A stretch of 64,000 nucleotides of DNA from Aphelocoma coerulescens (GCF_041296385.1 NC_091014.1:10019578-10083577); one strand, 5' to 3'; numbered from the stretch's first letter, positions 40,963-53,495 are shown. Notes: a model not told the origin generated them from the letters alone. Numbers and translations are program-made.

Positions 40963-43606
40963 ATGTAAAGTTTGGGGGGTTTTTTTCTGCTCATGTTCTG
41001 TATTTTCCGGCACCCTTTCTACTTCCAGCCATCTCTTTGAATCACTGGCAACACAGTGCACTTTTCTCATGGTAGAAAAACTAACTCCTGATCCCACACC
41101 AAAATTTGTATTTAATATTATAGTTGTACATCCTTTTTAGGAAAATTGTGCAAGACAAATTATCTTGTTCTGGTAGAAGATGTGTGATATCATTGCTGAG
41201 AGGATTTCCATGAAATTCCCCTAATTATATTTTGTGGGTGGAGAGGGAGAGTGGGGCTTGTTAAAATTAAATGGGACACAGGGTTCTGACTGTGGGTCTG
41301 CTAAAGGATCACCATTTCAAGCTCTAACGATTTAGAAACACTTCATTTTAAAATGTTAGAGGCTGCTGAATCCATTGGTTCAATGAAGGTGAGGCTGTTG
41401 TGACTCCATGTTCCAAGCTCCACCAAGACTGAGCATGAATGAGTGTCTGGTGGGCTTCTCACCAGGAACAATGGCCCCACCATTCTCCTTGAAAAGCCTC
41501 AAGGAAGTGGTTCTTGGTGCCCCCTTCACACTGATTTACTGGGCATTCTCAGCCTGGCAATGTTCCTCTGAATTCTGCTGGGTTTCTGTGCTTACAGTGA
41601 TTAGTTTTTAATCATATAATCTAACGTATTTTGCAAGCATTTTTCTACTCATATCATAGCTAATTTAACCTACAACATAATAATTACCCTTCATGGTCAA
41701 CAGCAGAATATAAATGCAGATTTCTTCACAGACACTTTGAGGGCTTGCTTTGTAGGGTTGCATAAGCTGTTCCAATCATGTGTGAGCATATCTTTTATAA
41801 ACAAAAATACATTGCTCTTGTCTAATATTTTTATTTCTATGTTCCACTTACTAATAGTAGGGTTTAGTCAATCCTATTTACACAGTCATGTTGCAATACG
41901 TTTATGATAGAGATTTTATTTTCCTTAGATTTGACATGAGAGAATTTACAAGGATGTACGGTTTGCTCCATAATTTCTGATTTATCCTTTGATCAACCCC
42001 AATGTTCTAAAGAGAAAATCCTTACTTTTGTGCTTGGGTAATGGAAGTTTTGTCAACAGATTAATCATCTGCCACTACAAGATATTTTAGACTAATTTGA
42101 CTGACGCTGTTGAATGGCATAAAAATAACATCCAGGCCCAGCAATATTATTTGATAATATGTTAGGAAGACAGATTAAAAAGTGCAATCTTAATATGATC
42201 CTGATAGTCTGTTACTCAGGAAATGTGTTTCAACTTTTAAAACTATTCTGACTATTCTTACAAGCTGAAGGTTTCATGTCCTGCTAATTTTTGGCCACTG
42301 CTACATGATAGCATCTGTTTCTGAATTTGGAATGATGCATTATATAATGTTGGGACTCTCATCTACCTTGGTTAGGAGATTCATATCAGTTGAGAGAGAC
42401 AGCGAGAGAGATTTATTTTATATTGACCATAGTTCAGAATTTTAGTATGAGAATTTGAACACAGAGTTAACTTTTTATATTAGTTCATGCAGCATACAGA
42501 CTTTTTTTAAAGGATTATACTAATTCTGAATCTTGAGTTTTAGAAAAAAAAAAGATAAGTTTTGGTCCCATTTGAATACTGCAGATTAGTTATCTGAATT
42601 TGAAGAATTTTCCTTCTGGTCCAAGAGAAGATGGAATTTGGTAGCAAGGTAAGTGGGGACCTACTGACCCCAGAGCCTCCTTTTGAGGCAACCAAATCTT
42701 CAAATAACAAACCATACAGCCTGAGGAAATGAGTTAACTTCTCACAGAGAAATATCTCTCTTTCACCCCTACAATGGAGCTTCGTAAAGTGCTATGAGAC
42801 CAGTATGACTAAAGTACATGGTAGAGGGCCTGATTTCACTTTGTGTAAAAATGAAGAATATAACATATTCTTGAGAGGAGGATATAGCTTTTATTTTTTT
42901 TTTTTAATATATATACAGAAATAATGGATAATTATATGTTATTTTAAATAAGTATTGTTTTTTATTGTGTAGCATTCAGTTTATGTATTGCTGTATATAT
43001 TTTACATGTTTCATTTAAAATGTGTATGGTTTTAGTGCACTTAGTGCCAGAACATGAATTATAAACCAAGTATCACTTCATAAGCATGAAAAACAGAAAA
43101 CACCATAGAAGCCAGATGCTATCTGGGGAGTATGTAGGAACTTCATTACACAAATTCCTTTTGTTCCTTAAAAAAATAAGAAGAAGACACAGTGGTTCTC
43201 ATTTGTAATTGTTTCCCTTTTTTCTTCCAATAAAGACGCCAAAGTGACAAAATCTGGTAAGGCCTGCTTAAATGAGAATTTCCCTACTCAAGGGGATTCT
43301 ATATTGATGCAATGTAGTGTGCCCTAATAAAGATCAGCCACAGAGGCAGAGGAGAAGCAAAAAAAATTTAGACCGAATATAAAATGTTAGTCCAAAATAT
43401 GAGTTAAAGAATATCAGTAATAATTTCTGAGTAAAACAATAGATTAAGATTAATAGATTAAGAATATAGAAGAATGGGAATGTCATCAGAGCAAAAGAGA
43501 AAACAGCAATTTTTTGGGATGTTATGAGAAGTGAAAGAATATTGTTGGAGAATGGTTAGAGGATCAGGGACATGGATCATTGATAAAAAGGTACAGATCA
43601 ATAAAA

Positions 43607-43681
43607 GGCCTGCAAGCAAAGGCCTGCATGAGAAAAAGCCTACATGAGAAAATGCCTGCGTGAGAAACAGGCCTGAGAACC
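43607..43681 (+). repeat. U3 subrepeats, five units of about 14-17 bp
   Basis: Successive units on the theme GGCCTGCATGAGAAAA start at 43607, 43621, 43637, 43653 and 43670 (the last shorter), with few differences. Tandem direct repeats in U3 are common retroviral enhancer architecture. I make no claim about which factor binds. Confidence 0.85.
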
Positions 43682-43891
43682 AAAAGGGAGTTTTAAGGAG
43701 GTACAGTCCTGTGCTGATAAAATGTACTGACCATGAGAAGGGAGGAAGATCTTTGATCTCTCAAGTCAAAACATAAATAATAAAAGCTTGCCAAATGTAG
43801 TCTTTTATCTAACCCAATTATGTAGAAGTAAGAATGGGCTTTCATAAGTTTGAACCAATTAAGAATTGATAAGCATGGATACTCAATACTA

Positions 43892-43918
43892 TATAAGTGC
43901 CTCTGTATTGCCAATAAA
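43892..43918 (+). promoter_or_regulatory. LTR TATA box and polyadenylation signal
   Basis: TATAAG at 43892-43897 is followed 16 bp later by AATAAA at 43913-43918, the close spacing seen in compact LTRs with short R regions. Transcription would run rightward into flanking DNA. Confidence 0.7.
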
Positions 43919-43984
43919 CGAAGCTTGCTTTATCAGTCACATTGATTGTCTGCATGTCTTCCCCCGCTGAAGTCAGCAGAATAT

Positions 43985-46900
43985 CTGAAGCAAATAAATG
44001 TATAAACCAAAAGAAAAATAGCAAACAACTGTCAATGGAAAGGGCTTGGGAGTCTACAGACAAGTTAGAAGAGCAGGTAAAAGTAGAAAAGAATATTAAT
44101 TAAATGCTTAAATTAAACTATCCCTATACAGAATAACAAAGAATAAGCTAATATCTAAGCAAGAAATAACCTTGGAGAGAAGGCTGATTAAGCAAATAAA
44201 ATCTGAGTCCACATGATTTTTCAATATACTACAGTAGATGGACAGATTTGAAATGAACCAAGATGAAGCTTCTGATCTTAATATCCTTATTGCTTCTAAG
44301 AATGAGATTAGTTTATATCTGAGTGATGCAGAGGTGCCCTTGTCTCCAATTGACACTGAACATTGTCAAAATCTTGAATCCAGTGATCTGAAATTTGGAA
44401 AAAGTTGAATCATTGTGCAGGTGCCTTTAGTGGAGATTTTCTCAGCTAGAAAAAATATTTAGTTTTCCATTCTTGCTTATTTTCTTTAATATTCCCCCTG
44501 GAGAGCTGGCAAGAACAGCATTCCTAATTACCTTTGTTGGCCAAGTTCTTGAAAGAGACAGGCTTGCCCAGACTTCATTAGAGAGCTGCAGAGAGGTGTG
44601 TAGAAATAGAGAATAAATTAAAAATAGTTAGTTGAATAGTTCCAGAAAAGTTGTGAAAATTGAATGAAGTGCCAAAATTACACAGGGTTTAAAAGAAAAA
44701 ATGACTGTGACCCATCCAATATTGAAAATAGTTAGAATGTTTTCTCTGTGGAAAAGCCAGATTTTTGGAGATGATAGGTCTTTAATGTTTCTATGTGTTC
44801 TCTAACTTTCTCAGTGGCAAATATCTGGGAAATTATGCATAAAATATACACATTTAAATTAAAGTATTAACATTGCCTGTGGTAATATTTTGTAGCCAAC
44901 ATTTCCTCATGAAAAGGAGACAGCAAAGAACAAACTTGGGAAAGAACAGATATGAGAATTACTCTTACAGAGAAGAGTTTTGGTTGAATGAGAAATTCAA
45001 GAACAAATTTTCAAAAGTACATGATTTCTGATTTTAGATTTATAAGCTTTTAGCACTTTGATTATGTCTGTGTAGCAGACTATGAATGAGATCTAAGCTC
45101 AGGCAAAGGTTAAATGTTTACTGGATCAATATCTATCAGAAAGTAGAGCTACTGACTCTTCACACACTGTATACTCATGGTGAACCTGGGCCTAAGTATG
45201 TTAAAAACATTTAAAGTGACTCACCTCATATTTATGAAAGAATTTGGATTGTTTTTCATCAGCACTATGTTCGAGCCCTGTATCTGTAAAATTGTGACAT
45301 GGGAGTCATCTCCTCTAAGATGAGCCATTTATTGGCGTTTATCATTGAGCCACCCCAAGGCTGATTCATCCATTTCTGAAACAGAAGACTAAGATAAGTG
45401 AAACAACCACCCATTTTAGTCTGATAATACCTTTCTCTCACCTCTCAGTACTGAGGAACCCTGGTCAATGATGAGGGTAGTTCAACGAGACTTTTCTCAC
45501 CCTCACAAGTTTATTGAAATTTTTATATCATGTTTAACATGGAGTTCTAAGAAAACTAAAAAGATAACTTGTGCTTTCTGCACTCTGCCAAGTGTAAGGA
45601 CAGGATAGTTCACCACCAGAACTAGAGGCAGCAGACAGGACAGCTTGCTCTTGAAGCCCTGTCTGAAAAACATGGCAAGTGCTTTGCACTTGTGGGAAGA
45701 TCACAAAATCACTCCTTCGTAACTGTGGCTTTCCAGGCTTTCCACCATACAGTGTCAGCCAATGAGAAGCAGCAAATGGAAACAAATTCATAAGAGATTA
45801 AGATAATGGTTGTTTTGGCATTATATGTTTACTGAATGTATGTCAATATTAAAACAAGATTATTTAAAAAACCTCTGACAATTAAGGCATTATGAAGGTT
45901 AAGTTTACTTGCGTAAAGATAAATAACTATCTTGTGGTGATATACCCTCCGGCAGAAGCAAAATTAGCCATATATTTAAAGACTGCATGATATTTCAAAT
46001 GAAAAAGAATGTCTCCTATTTCCTAATTTTGAGAGTACACGATTTAAAGAGAGTTTTAGGTGCCTAGTATGAATATTTTTAAAATGAGACTGATTAAAAT
46101 AACAAGTCTGTTACATTACCACTCTCTCAGCCCCTAACAAGTGTGAACTGTAGATTCATTGTTCAGACATGCTGACCAGCACAGGTAACCACTTATTAAC
46201 TATATGTTATCACAGGCTGTTATCCTTTATGCAGGTGGGATAAATGAATACTCATACATTTTGCCACTGAGTTTCATTGCAAAAAGTTGTGAACTCAAAT
46301 ATAGAGTTCAAACCATTCTCCTCATTTCCTCTCCCACTTTCTTATCTCTTTCAAGATTCAAATGGCACCTTTCAGATCTTGCTAATTCCACTTTATCTTC
46401 TCCCAATTTTAATTCTGACAGTAGAGCCCCTTGTCTCTTTCTGTTTCAGTCAGATTTCTCCCGTATGCAGATTTGGTGCCTTTGTTGCCTCAGCTGTTTC
46501 TGCACCAAACACAAAGGTCATATTTCAATTTATTTCATACCATTTTGAATGCTTAAGGCAAGAACTTCTCAAAGACAGGGAAGATAAAAATTTAAACATA
46601 GTCACATAATGTTCTTTTCAGACTTATTCTTGCTCGTTACAGGTTTTCTTTTTATTTCAATAATTTGAACATTTTCATGTGACTGAAACCTTCAGAGAAA
46701 AGACTGAACTTACAGCAGGCTTGTGGAAGTTTACTCTAAAATGCTAGCTTTGTCAGAACTGAAAATAACTAAATTCAAAGTTTCATGATGGAAATTACTG
46801 TGTGCTCCTGTTAACAAGATGTGAAAACAAAAGTAGGTGAACCACACTCATGTTTTGCAGCTACACTTCCTGAAGTAGCTGTAAAAAAATTTTGTTCTCA

Positions 46901-47582
46901 GGTCATCCAGCCCTTCTCTGCTTTCTTTGGTTCTGACATTGCTCTGACAGCTTTCCAATACCCATGTTTCCTTTCACCTCACTTCCCAAAACATGTTAAT
47001 CTTGCAGCCAGGACTGTCTGGCCACACATGAGTTGAGATTTACTGCTGTGGGATTTTGAGGCCAGGAAGGTGTTTTTCCACCAAGAATAACACACGGTAT
47101 GGCGCAAAATTCCTGTATGATCTTACTGCTTTTGCCATTTTGGACTGGCATAAGATGCCACTGCAGAAAGGTTCTGTTCTTGAGCTGTCATTTTTCCTGA
47201 TGGCATTTTCTTTTGACACACTTCAGTCTGAAAAATATGTTCTATTCTGAATGGTTTATTACCACACTGTAAGGAAAATGCACTTATGTTTCCAATGTGA
47301 TCTTGACACACTTCAGAAGTGAATAAGCAAGTTGTGAAACTTCAATTTGTTATTATAAAATTGTTTTGTTATTGTAAAATTGTTTTGTTTTTAAAAGTAT
47401 TCAGAGAACAAATAGGTTTCTGTCACAATAATTGCTATAGCTCTTTGTTTCCACATGCCTAACCTACAACAGGGAAGCATTATCTGCTATGCAAAGAAAT
47501 GGGCTGAAAATTTTACACAGTTCCTATTCTACCTTTGGGTTGCTAGATAATTCTAAGGAAGAAATTCTCCATTTCTTATTAC
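43985..47582. other. Unique AT-rich DNA, no gene recognised
   Basis: No credible exon, RNA gene or repeat family was recognised. Overlapping frames at 46204-46609 (114 and 110 codons) have no recognisable domain. A short duplication lies at 47347-47386. Confidence 0.5.
47347..47386. repeat. Tandem duplication, 20-bp unit
   Basis: TTGTTATTATAAAATTGTTT (47347-47366) is followed by TGTTATTGTAAAATTGTTTT (47367-47386). Low-complexity slippage duplication. Confidence 0.75.
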
Positions 47583-47929
47583 TGAGTCCCCTCTGGCTCT
47601 GTGGCTCACATGCATGAGCACACAGACGCAGGGATGGCTTCAGTAACAAGGAGCTGAGAAGGGTCCACTTGCTTAGAGTTCCACAGAAAGCAGTTTATTG
47701 CTACAGCTTGTGAAGGGTTCTAGAGGCAAATGACCCCGAGCAGGTGACAGCTCAGGCTTAAGCACAGGGAAGTTGCTAGCACCAGGAGCCAACCAGGGAA
47801 GCAGAACTGGGATACGTTACCATAACCAAACAAGGCATCTTGGAGAGGCTCCTTTCCCTCACCATAACCACTAGGGCTTTGGCACCAGAGACTGTCTTAC
47901 CAAGAGCTCTCTCTGTCTCTTGTACCACA
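47583..47929 (-). mobile_element. Probable endogenous-retrovirus LTR, antisense, ends uncertain
   Basis: On the minus strand the segment can be read from TGTGGTACAAGAG (47929) leftward through a TTAAG-type promoter-like spot and CTGTAGCAATAAACTGC (AATAAA at 47694-47699) to an end near GGGGACTCA (47583). The order, an AATAAA about two thirds along followed by a roughly 110-bp U5-like tail, and the higher G+C compared with the flanks fit an LTR. No target-site duplication matches between the flanks TATTAC and GGTCAA, and no internal sequence is visible. It could instead be another repeat. Confidence 0.45.
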
Positions 47930-49340
47930 GGTCAATCGGCCACCAAAATTTCTGTCTTTTAATTTCTAATGCTTAAGATGTTAGAGATTTTTAAAAAATG
48001 ATAATATTGAACAGTGAAGCTGTGAGATTCAAGTGCTGTAGATTATATACCCCATGTTTAGTATGCCATTTATCGCATGATAATATTTGCAAATGGAAAC
48101 ATCTTTACCTGGCAACAATGCCATATTTTTATCTGCATGAATGAGCCAAGAAAAGTGGTATTATTTATTGAACTTCCTTTACTAATATAGGAGAAGTTTC
48201 AACAAAAAGTGACTTATTATGAGACCCCTTAGGCCTGATGAATTTACAATTATCTAAGATAAAAAGGGAAGAGAAAGAAGCAGTGCTATCTCTTTTCAAG
48301 AAGTAGAGTTATAGGCACAGGCACACAGACAGGTTCCCACAGAGATAACAAGCTACTGAAGAGCAACCAACTTGTTTTAACTGTCCCTTTGTGTTCCCTT
48401 GGTCTGTGGCAAATGTGAAGTAATTCAAATAATCCTCGTCCTCTTTCATCACATATTTTGTTGAGGACCACAGAAATGTAAATCACTTCGCACTTGTCAC
48501 AGGCTAAGAGATTGAAGATAAATGTTGCTGCAGTTCAGCTATATTGGGTAACTCATTATGGCACTGTGACTTTCCACGTGTCTGTGACTCAAGACCTAAA
48601 TTGACTTTCTGTGTCAAACACTGAACCTACATTTTTTGAGCCTTACTCCCCTGTCTAAACTAAAGACAAAATGAAGACTGCTTTTATGGTTTGCCACTGC
48701 AAATCATGAGGACAAGAGTAACTTAAGAAAGCCTAGCCCTAAGGTATAAGTGGTCTAGCAATGTAAAAGAGAAATCGAATGTATTGAAAGAATTAGATTT
48801 CCAATCATCTCACAGATTCAAAATCTTGTATATTCTGATAAGCAAGTAACACTTGGAATATTTGTTCAGTGAAAATGAAGTTGAAACTTTTGAAGTTTAG
48901 CCAGTTCTCCATCCTTATTCTTTATTAACATGGTGTTATTCCAAACAGCAACCCCTTATTTGATGAGGTTATGATTGTATCTAATAATGAATCTTGAGAC
49001 AAAAGAAAAATTTCAGCAATGCATCTGCAGCAGCTGCTGAGTTTTAATACTGTCACTGTGATTTTTAAATCATACTCCCACATGCCTTGTGTTTCTTTTT
49101 TGATTTGTGGAGAATAAAGGGTTTTGAATTGTGATTGGTTTTGTGGTTTGATTATTTCTATCATAAAATTTCAGAATAAAGTTTGTTTGACATTGGGAAG
49201 AGAAACTGGGAATATTAGTGCTTGTTCTGAACACCAGCATAATCAATTACAGTCTTTCTTCTTCCAACAGATTGCCAATTTTTAGGGCTCAAGAGAAAGA
49301 CATCATCAGCTGTTAAGTTCTGTAACATTTTGACAGTAGT
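47930..49340. other. Unique AT-rich DNA, no gene recognised
   Basis: Nothing beyond short chance frames was seen. Confidence 0.5.
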
Positions 49341-49567
49341 ATCATAGAAACATAGAATGGGTTGGGTCGGAAGGGACCTTAAAGCTCATGTAGTTCCAAT
49401 ACCCCTGCCACTGGCAGGGACACCTTCTGCTAGACCTTTCCTTTTTAATTGGCTCCCTGAAGAGGAGGAGTTGTTCAAACCCCATCAAGAAGATGGGGTT
49501 GTTCAAAGCCCCATCCAACCTGGCCTTTAACCCTATCATACATGGGACATCCCACAACTTCTCTGTG
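49341..49567 (-). mobile_element. CR1 LINE 3' end, antisense, with internal 28-bp duplication
   Basis: The plus strand starts with ATCATAGAAACATAGAATGG, the reverse of CR1 terminal repeats. It continues with GTCGGAAGGGACCTTAAAGC (49366), CCCTGCCACTGGCAGGGACA (49403), CCCCATCCAACCTGGCCTTT (49509) and a final ACATCCCACAACTTCTCTG (49548), after which CR1 similarity stops (5' truncation). A 28-bp segment beginning TTGTTCAAAC (49471) is repeated from 49499, a duplication not expected in the consensus. Confidence 0.92.
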
Positions 49568-49633
49568 AAGCATACACATAGCTTTTGTATTTCAGAAAAA
49601 AAGGTGAGTTTTAAAAAAATAAAAAGTTGACTT

Positions 49634-49693
49634 TGATGAAAGTAAGTTTATAATTATTATTTCTGATGAAAGTAAGCTTATAATTATCATTTC
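49634..49693. repeat. Tandem duplication, 30-bp unit, two mismatches
   Basis: TGATGAAAGTAAGTTTATAA...TTC (49634-49663) is followed by the same unit with two T-to-C changes (49664-49693). It lies just right of the CR1 copy but is unrelated to it. Confidence 0.92.
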
Positions 49694-51999
49694 CTTACAA
49701 GTGTCCTAGTGTCACTCACAAGTGAAAATCTTGCAGTATGGTTCTTTTGATTGCTTAAAAATACAGGACTGGTAAAATCCATAATGTCCATGACTCCTGG
49801 ACCAATCTGTGGTTCACATTCCACTGAAGTAAGCTCTGGAATTATATGTAACAGCAGTAACAGTTCCTCACGAGGAATAAATAGTCACACAGACAGATCA
49901 CTGACTACAGAAGGCTTATTGTGAAGTCTATTCACCACATTATCTAATTTAAGCTAAACTTGGTGCCTGGAAATAACTCCATGTAAGTGTCTTTGAAAAA
50001 AAAATGAACTGTCTGGAAGGAGATTTGCATTTGTTAATGTGCAAGAGAGAATATCTTCTGTTGGGTGGATACAATGATTTATTTCAGAACTTGATTGGTT
50101 GTGCTTCTGAACATTCTAAACTTACTTAAGGCCCTTTCCTCTCTTTCCCAAACTCAATCCTCCAAACCTCAGTCTTTCATGCATTTTAGTCTTTATGATG
50201 AGTGAGATGTGTGTCGTATTTTTACTTGGTCATGTATTTTTCTCTTTCGAGGTTAGATGAGATGGAATCACCTGGGGGAAAAGACAGAAGTATCAGAGAC
50301 TTCCAGCAAAATCTTTTAAATGTGGGACTGGGGGAATGCAGCTCAGAGATGGTGAAGGTGCTGTGAAAAACAAGGACTGAGCAGCCAAGGTTTACATGAA
50401 ACAAATTAGAAACTCCCGAGTGACTTGACGGCACGAAAAGTTTACTGCATTTCAAAGATAACTGAGTTAATTGCAACATCTTATGAGAGCAAAGTTCTAC
50501 TTGCAAGGGGTAAAGAGGAAGTTGGTGCAAAAGTATTTATTTCTCCTGAATTCTTTGGATAAAGAGAGTTCTCAAGAATTCCTATGGATAAAAAGAATTC
50601 ATAAATCCTAGTTTTCTTTCTTATGAAAATGCAACTTTTAAAGATTTTAAAGCCCTATGGTCTTCTTCAGGGAGTTAATTATAAAGGAAAAGTCTAGATA
50701 ATGCTGTTTCTAGTGAGAGTTAAGTTGGTTTCCTATCATTACTTTTCCAAGAAAAGTCACCTGAAGTCTGTGCACTTTGACTTTTCTCTTTCTTTGTCTT
50801 TCTCTCTGTATTTATATGTCTGTGCATATGTACACTTATTCAAGAAGTGCAATTATATGTTTGTATGTATGCATATATACATCCATATATATATATGTAA
50901 ATACACACGAAGAGAGAGATATATAGTCTTAAGTACATCTATTACCTCAGTAAACAGAAACTTCCTTAAGGAAGTCTCATTTTAATTAATTTTTATTTGC
51001 AAAATAAATGTATTGAAAAATACATTTCACTGCTAAAAGACATCATACTGATTTGGCAAGAACAAACCCAGTTAGTTGATCCTGTTTGCTATGAATATAA
51101 TTTGTCTCCCACCATTTCACATTTGCTTTTGGAAGTACTTTCTGAAGTTAAATGTGCACATGTGGAGTAGACCTGTATTTCAGCAAATGAGTTCTGTTAG
51201 CACAGTCATTAGGTTTAAATTTATGTGAACAGGAGACCAGGAGCATTCTACTAGCCCCAGTGGATTCCTTCAGTTTAGATACACAATTTGTGTAAGTTAT
51301 GATAACAGTCTAATTAGTGGTTTGGACATACAGTTTTCCACTTGGCAGATTGACTACAATAGCTCTTTCAGAAATTCTACTCATTATGTCTTATTAGTAT
51401 CAGGCAAGACAATATAAATCTGAATTCTCAAGGGATTTATAAGAACTCCTACTGGGAAGTGGTCCTTTTTCAAATGACCCCTATTTTATTTTTTTCTGTG
51501 CCTCAGCTGGATATTTCTGGAATACTGTCTTTAGCATCAAATATAGTGCATAACAGTCAGTATTTGAAAATGTCAGTGTCTGAGAAAGTAGATAACACTC
51601 CTCAAGCTAAAACTGCTTTGGGGGGGAAATAGTGTTAATATTAGTGTATCACCAAATTACTGCATCAAAATGAAAATATTTTAGTATATATGTCTGAATC
51701 ATACTGCAAAATTCTAAATGGCCTTAAATGTAAATCTCATTCACACATGAAGCTGAAGATCTTGATTCTTAATAGGAATTTTGTTTTTAGGTTCGAAGAC
51801 TTTTTGTTCCATTCAAATGTTTCAATTGGTTTTTCTTTGGCTGAAAATTCATTAGCCACCAAAGCTTTGCACTTCTGACCTCTTTTTAGAGAAGCATCTT
51901 CTGATTTTTTAATTTTCCTAGAATTGCCTTGTATTCATTCTGATTAGCTTTTATAGGACTACAAAAGTCTAATAAAATATTAACATTCTTAAGATAATT
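49694..51999. other. Unique AT-rich DNA, no gene recognised
   Basis: Includes AT-rich low-complexity sequence at about 50863-50928 (TATG, ATAT and GAGA runs). No exon or repeat family was recognised. Confidence 0.5.
50863..50928. repeat. Compound simple repeat (TATG/AT/GA-rich)
   Basis: TTTGTATGTATGCATATATA-type sequence runs into about six AT units, followed by a short GAGAGAGATATATAG tail. Low complexity. Confidence 0.7.
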
Positions 52000-52255
52000 C
52001 TATCCAGTAAAATGAAAAAAGAAATTGGAAAGTAATATTAATTTTGCTTCTGGTAGAGTTTGAGTAGGAACAGTTGGACCATAAGTAGAAGTTTCCCATC
52101 CTCCAGAGAGTTGGATCCTTCCAAACCACAGCCAGTGGGTGACCCAGCATGGAACTGTATTAGAAATTTGTGCCATGACTTGGTAGATCTGGAGTACAAG
52201 CAGCAGGATCTGGGATAAGCTGCACAAAGAATAATTTCAGTATAAGGTATGACAA

Positions 52256-52782
52256 TTGTTCTTTTGTGATAACTTCTGCTGTTCCTGGGGGTTTTGCTGC
52301 AGCAGTTGGTTGAATCTGAACAGCATCAACTACGTTGCATATGTTGGCATGTCATTTAAGTGGCATTCATGTGAATTAGAAAGGAATGCGCTTCTGTGTT
52401 TCACACCATGTTGGCAGGAAAGTGCACATGGTTTAGCAAGCCCAGTATTCATGGACAATATATACAGTGCAAATCATACAACTGTCCAAACTTCCTGTAT
52501 AGTGACAAATCCTACAGGAAGTATTTGCTATCTCTTTTTAGGAACAAACATGCTTGCTATTGCACTGCAAAGGATTACGTGTGTCTTGACTGTAGTTCCC
52601 ATTTTAGTGTCAGCAAAACAATACTTCTGTCTGTATGAAAACAGAGAAGGTCTAAGATGCTTTTGCTTACACCTGCATTGGCCAATGACTCATGCTGTAT
52701 TTGAGGAAGAGGCCAGTTTTCAGTCTTTGATCACTGAGCTGAATAATGATTTGCAAAGCCAAAAAAAATAAAATAAAAAAAA
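52256..52782 (+). other. Longest open frame of the window (171 codons) with A-rich tail; unidentified
   Basis: The frame follows a TGA at 52250, has its first ATG at 52349 and stops at 52769-52771. From the ATG it would encode about 140 residues. The translation is cysteine-rich, contains one Asn-His-Thr glycosylation-type motif, a hydrophobic stretch about two thirds along and a polar C-terminal end. It runs straight into an A-rich segment (52761-52782) made of two A-runs around TAAAATA, which resembles a retrocopy tail. A second overlapping frame (52396-52638) is also open. I recognise no family. It could be a decayed envelope-type or retrocopied sequence, or chance in an AT-rich region. 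No promoter or splice site was identified. Confidence 0.25.
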
Positions 52783-53495
52783 GTGTTGAGTTCTTCATCT
52801 GTTAAAACTAGGTACAGTGGACATAATAACAATGAAAAATAAATGCATGGGGCCAAATTTGGGTTACATAAAACAAGCTTTATTTGCAGTACAACTTTTT
52901 AATGCACTTATGGTAAAGCACATGTGAGAAGATGGATTTCCCTGTCACTCTGAAGAGGGGATGAAAGCAAAGTCTGTAAAATCAACAGAGTGCTCATTTT
53001 ACCTGAACAGAGGTGATTTAAACAGAAGGTCTCAATTGCCTCATGTATCAGATATCTTTTACCCCCAAATTGTTTTTAGCTTATTTGTTCAATTTAGTGA
53101 GTGTTTTTTACTTTTCGCTACCTCTGTGATGGCAGTTAGCATTCATAACCCACCTGATTGTCTAGGAAAAGCTGCAAGGTGTGGAACAGCAATGGTTTCT
53201 GCAGAGAATCAGTGGAATTGTCTTAGGATGTGTTCCAAATATAAATATTTTTTTAGATGAAGAAATATTTTTTGAAGATGCTTTCAGTTGCAATTTGCTG
53301 TGAAATGCGACAGTTCCTGTACAGCTCAAAAAAATTGTACTAGATCTTTTCTATCATAAATCAAGGCTCTTTGGCACACTGCGTGTTGTTAAGGAAGTTT
53401 ATTTTCTGATAGATAAGGGAAATACCTTATTTATGTTTTGTAAGTGCATGCATTGATTTTAGCCAGGTCTTGGATAATCAGCATAAAAATGTCTG

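Larger units (their letters stand above)
37431..43536. other. Unique AT-rich DNA, no gene recognised
   Basis: Contains a 30-bp duplication at 38317-38378 and a 27-base A run at 40932-40958. A 12-base T run lies at 42894-42905. No credible exon or repeat family was otherwise recognised. Confidence 0.5.
43537..43984 (+). mobile_element. Solo LTR of an endogenous retrovirus with perfect 6-bp target-site duplication
   Basis: The LTR is 43543-43978 (436 bp), beginning TGTTGGAGAATGG and ending AGTCAGCA. GAATAT flanks it exactly at 43537-43542 and 43979-43984. Inside are U3 subrepeats (43607-43681), a TATA box (TATAAG, 43892-43897) and AATAAA (43913-43918) in the R region. A U5-like tail of about 60 bp follows. 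No internal retroviral sequence lies on either side, so this is a solo LTR left by recombination between two LTRs. A 6-bp duplication suits the alpha/betaretrovirus-like (ERVK) class in birds. The intact signals make it one of the better-preserved insertions here. Confidence 0.93.

Noticed and set aside
46204..46609. Two overlapping plus-strand frames of 114 and 110 codons
   Set aside because: Pyrimidine-rich sequence keeps several frames open at once; no domain, splice signals or start context support a gene.
47577..47935. Target-site duplication for the antisense LTR-like block
   Set aside because: Flanks TATTAC and GGTCAA do not match, and a shared ATTTCT further out does not sit at TG...CA ends.
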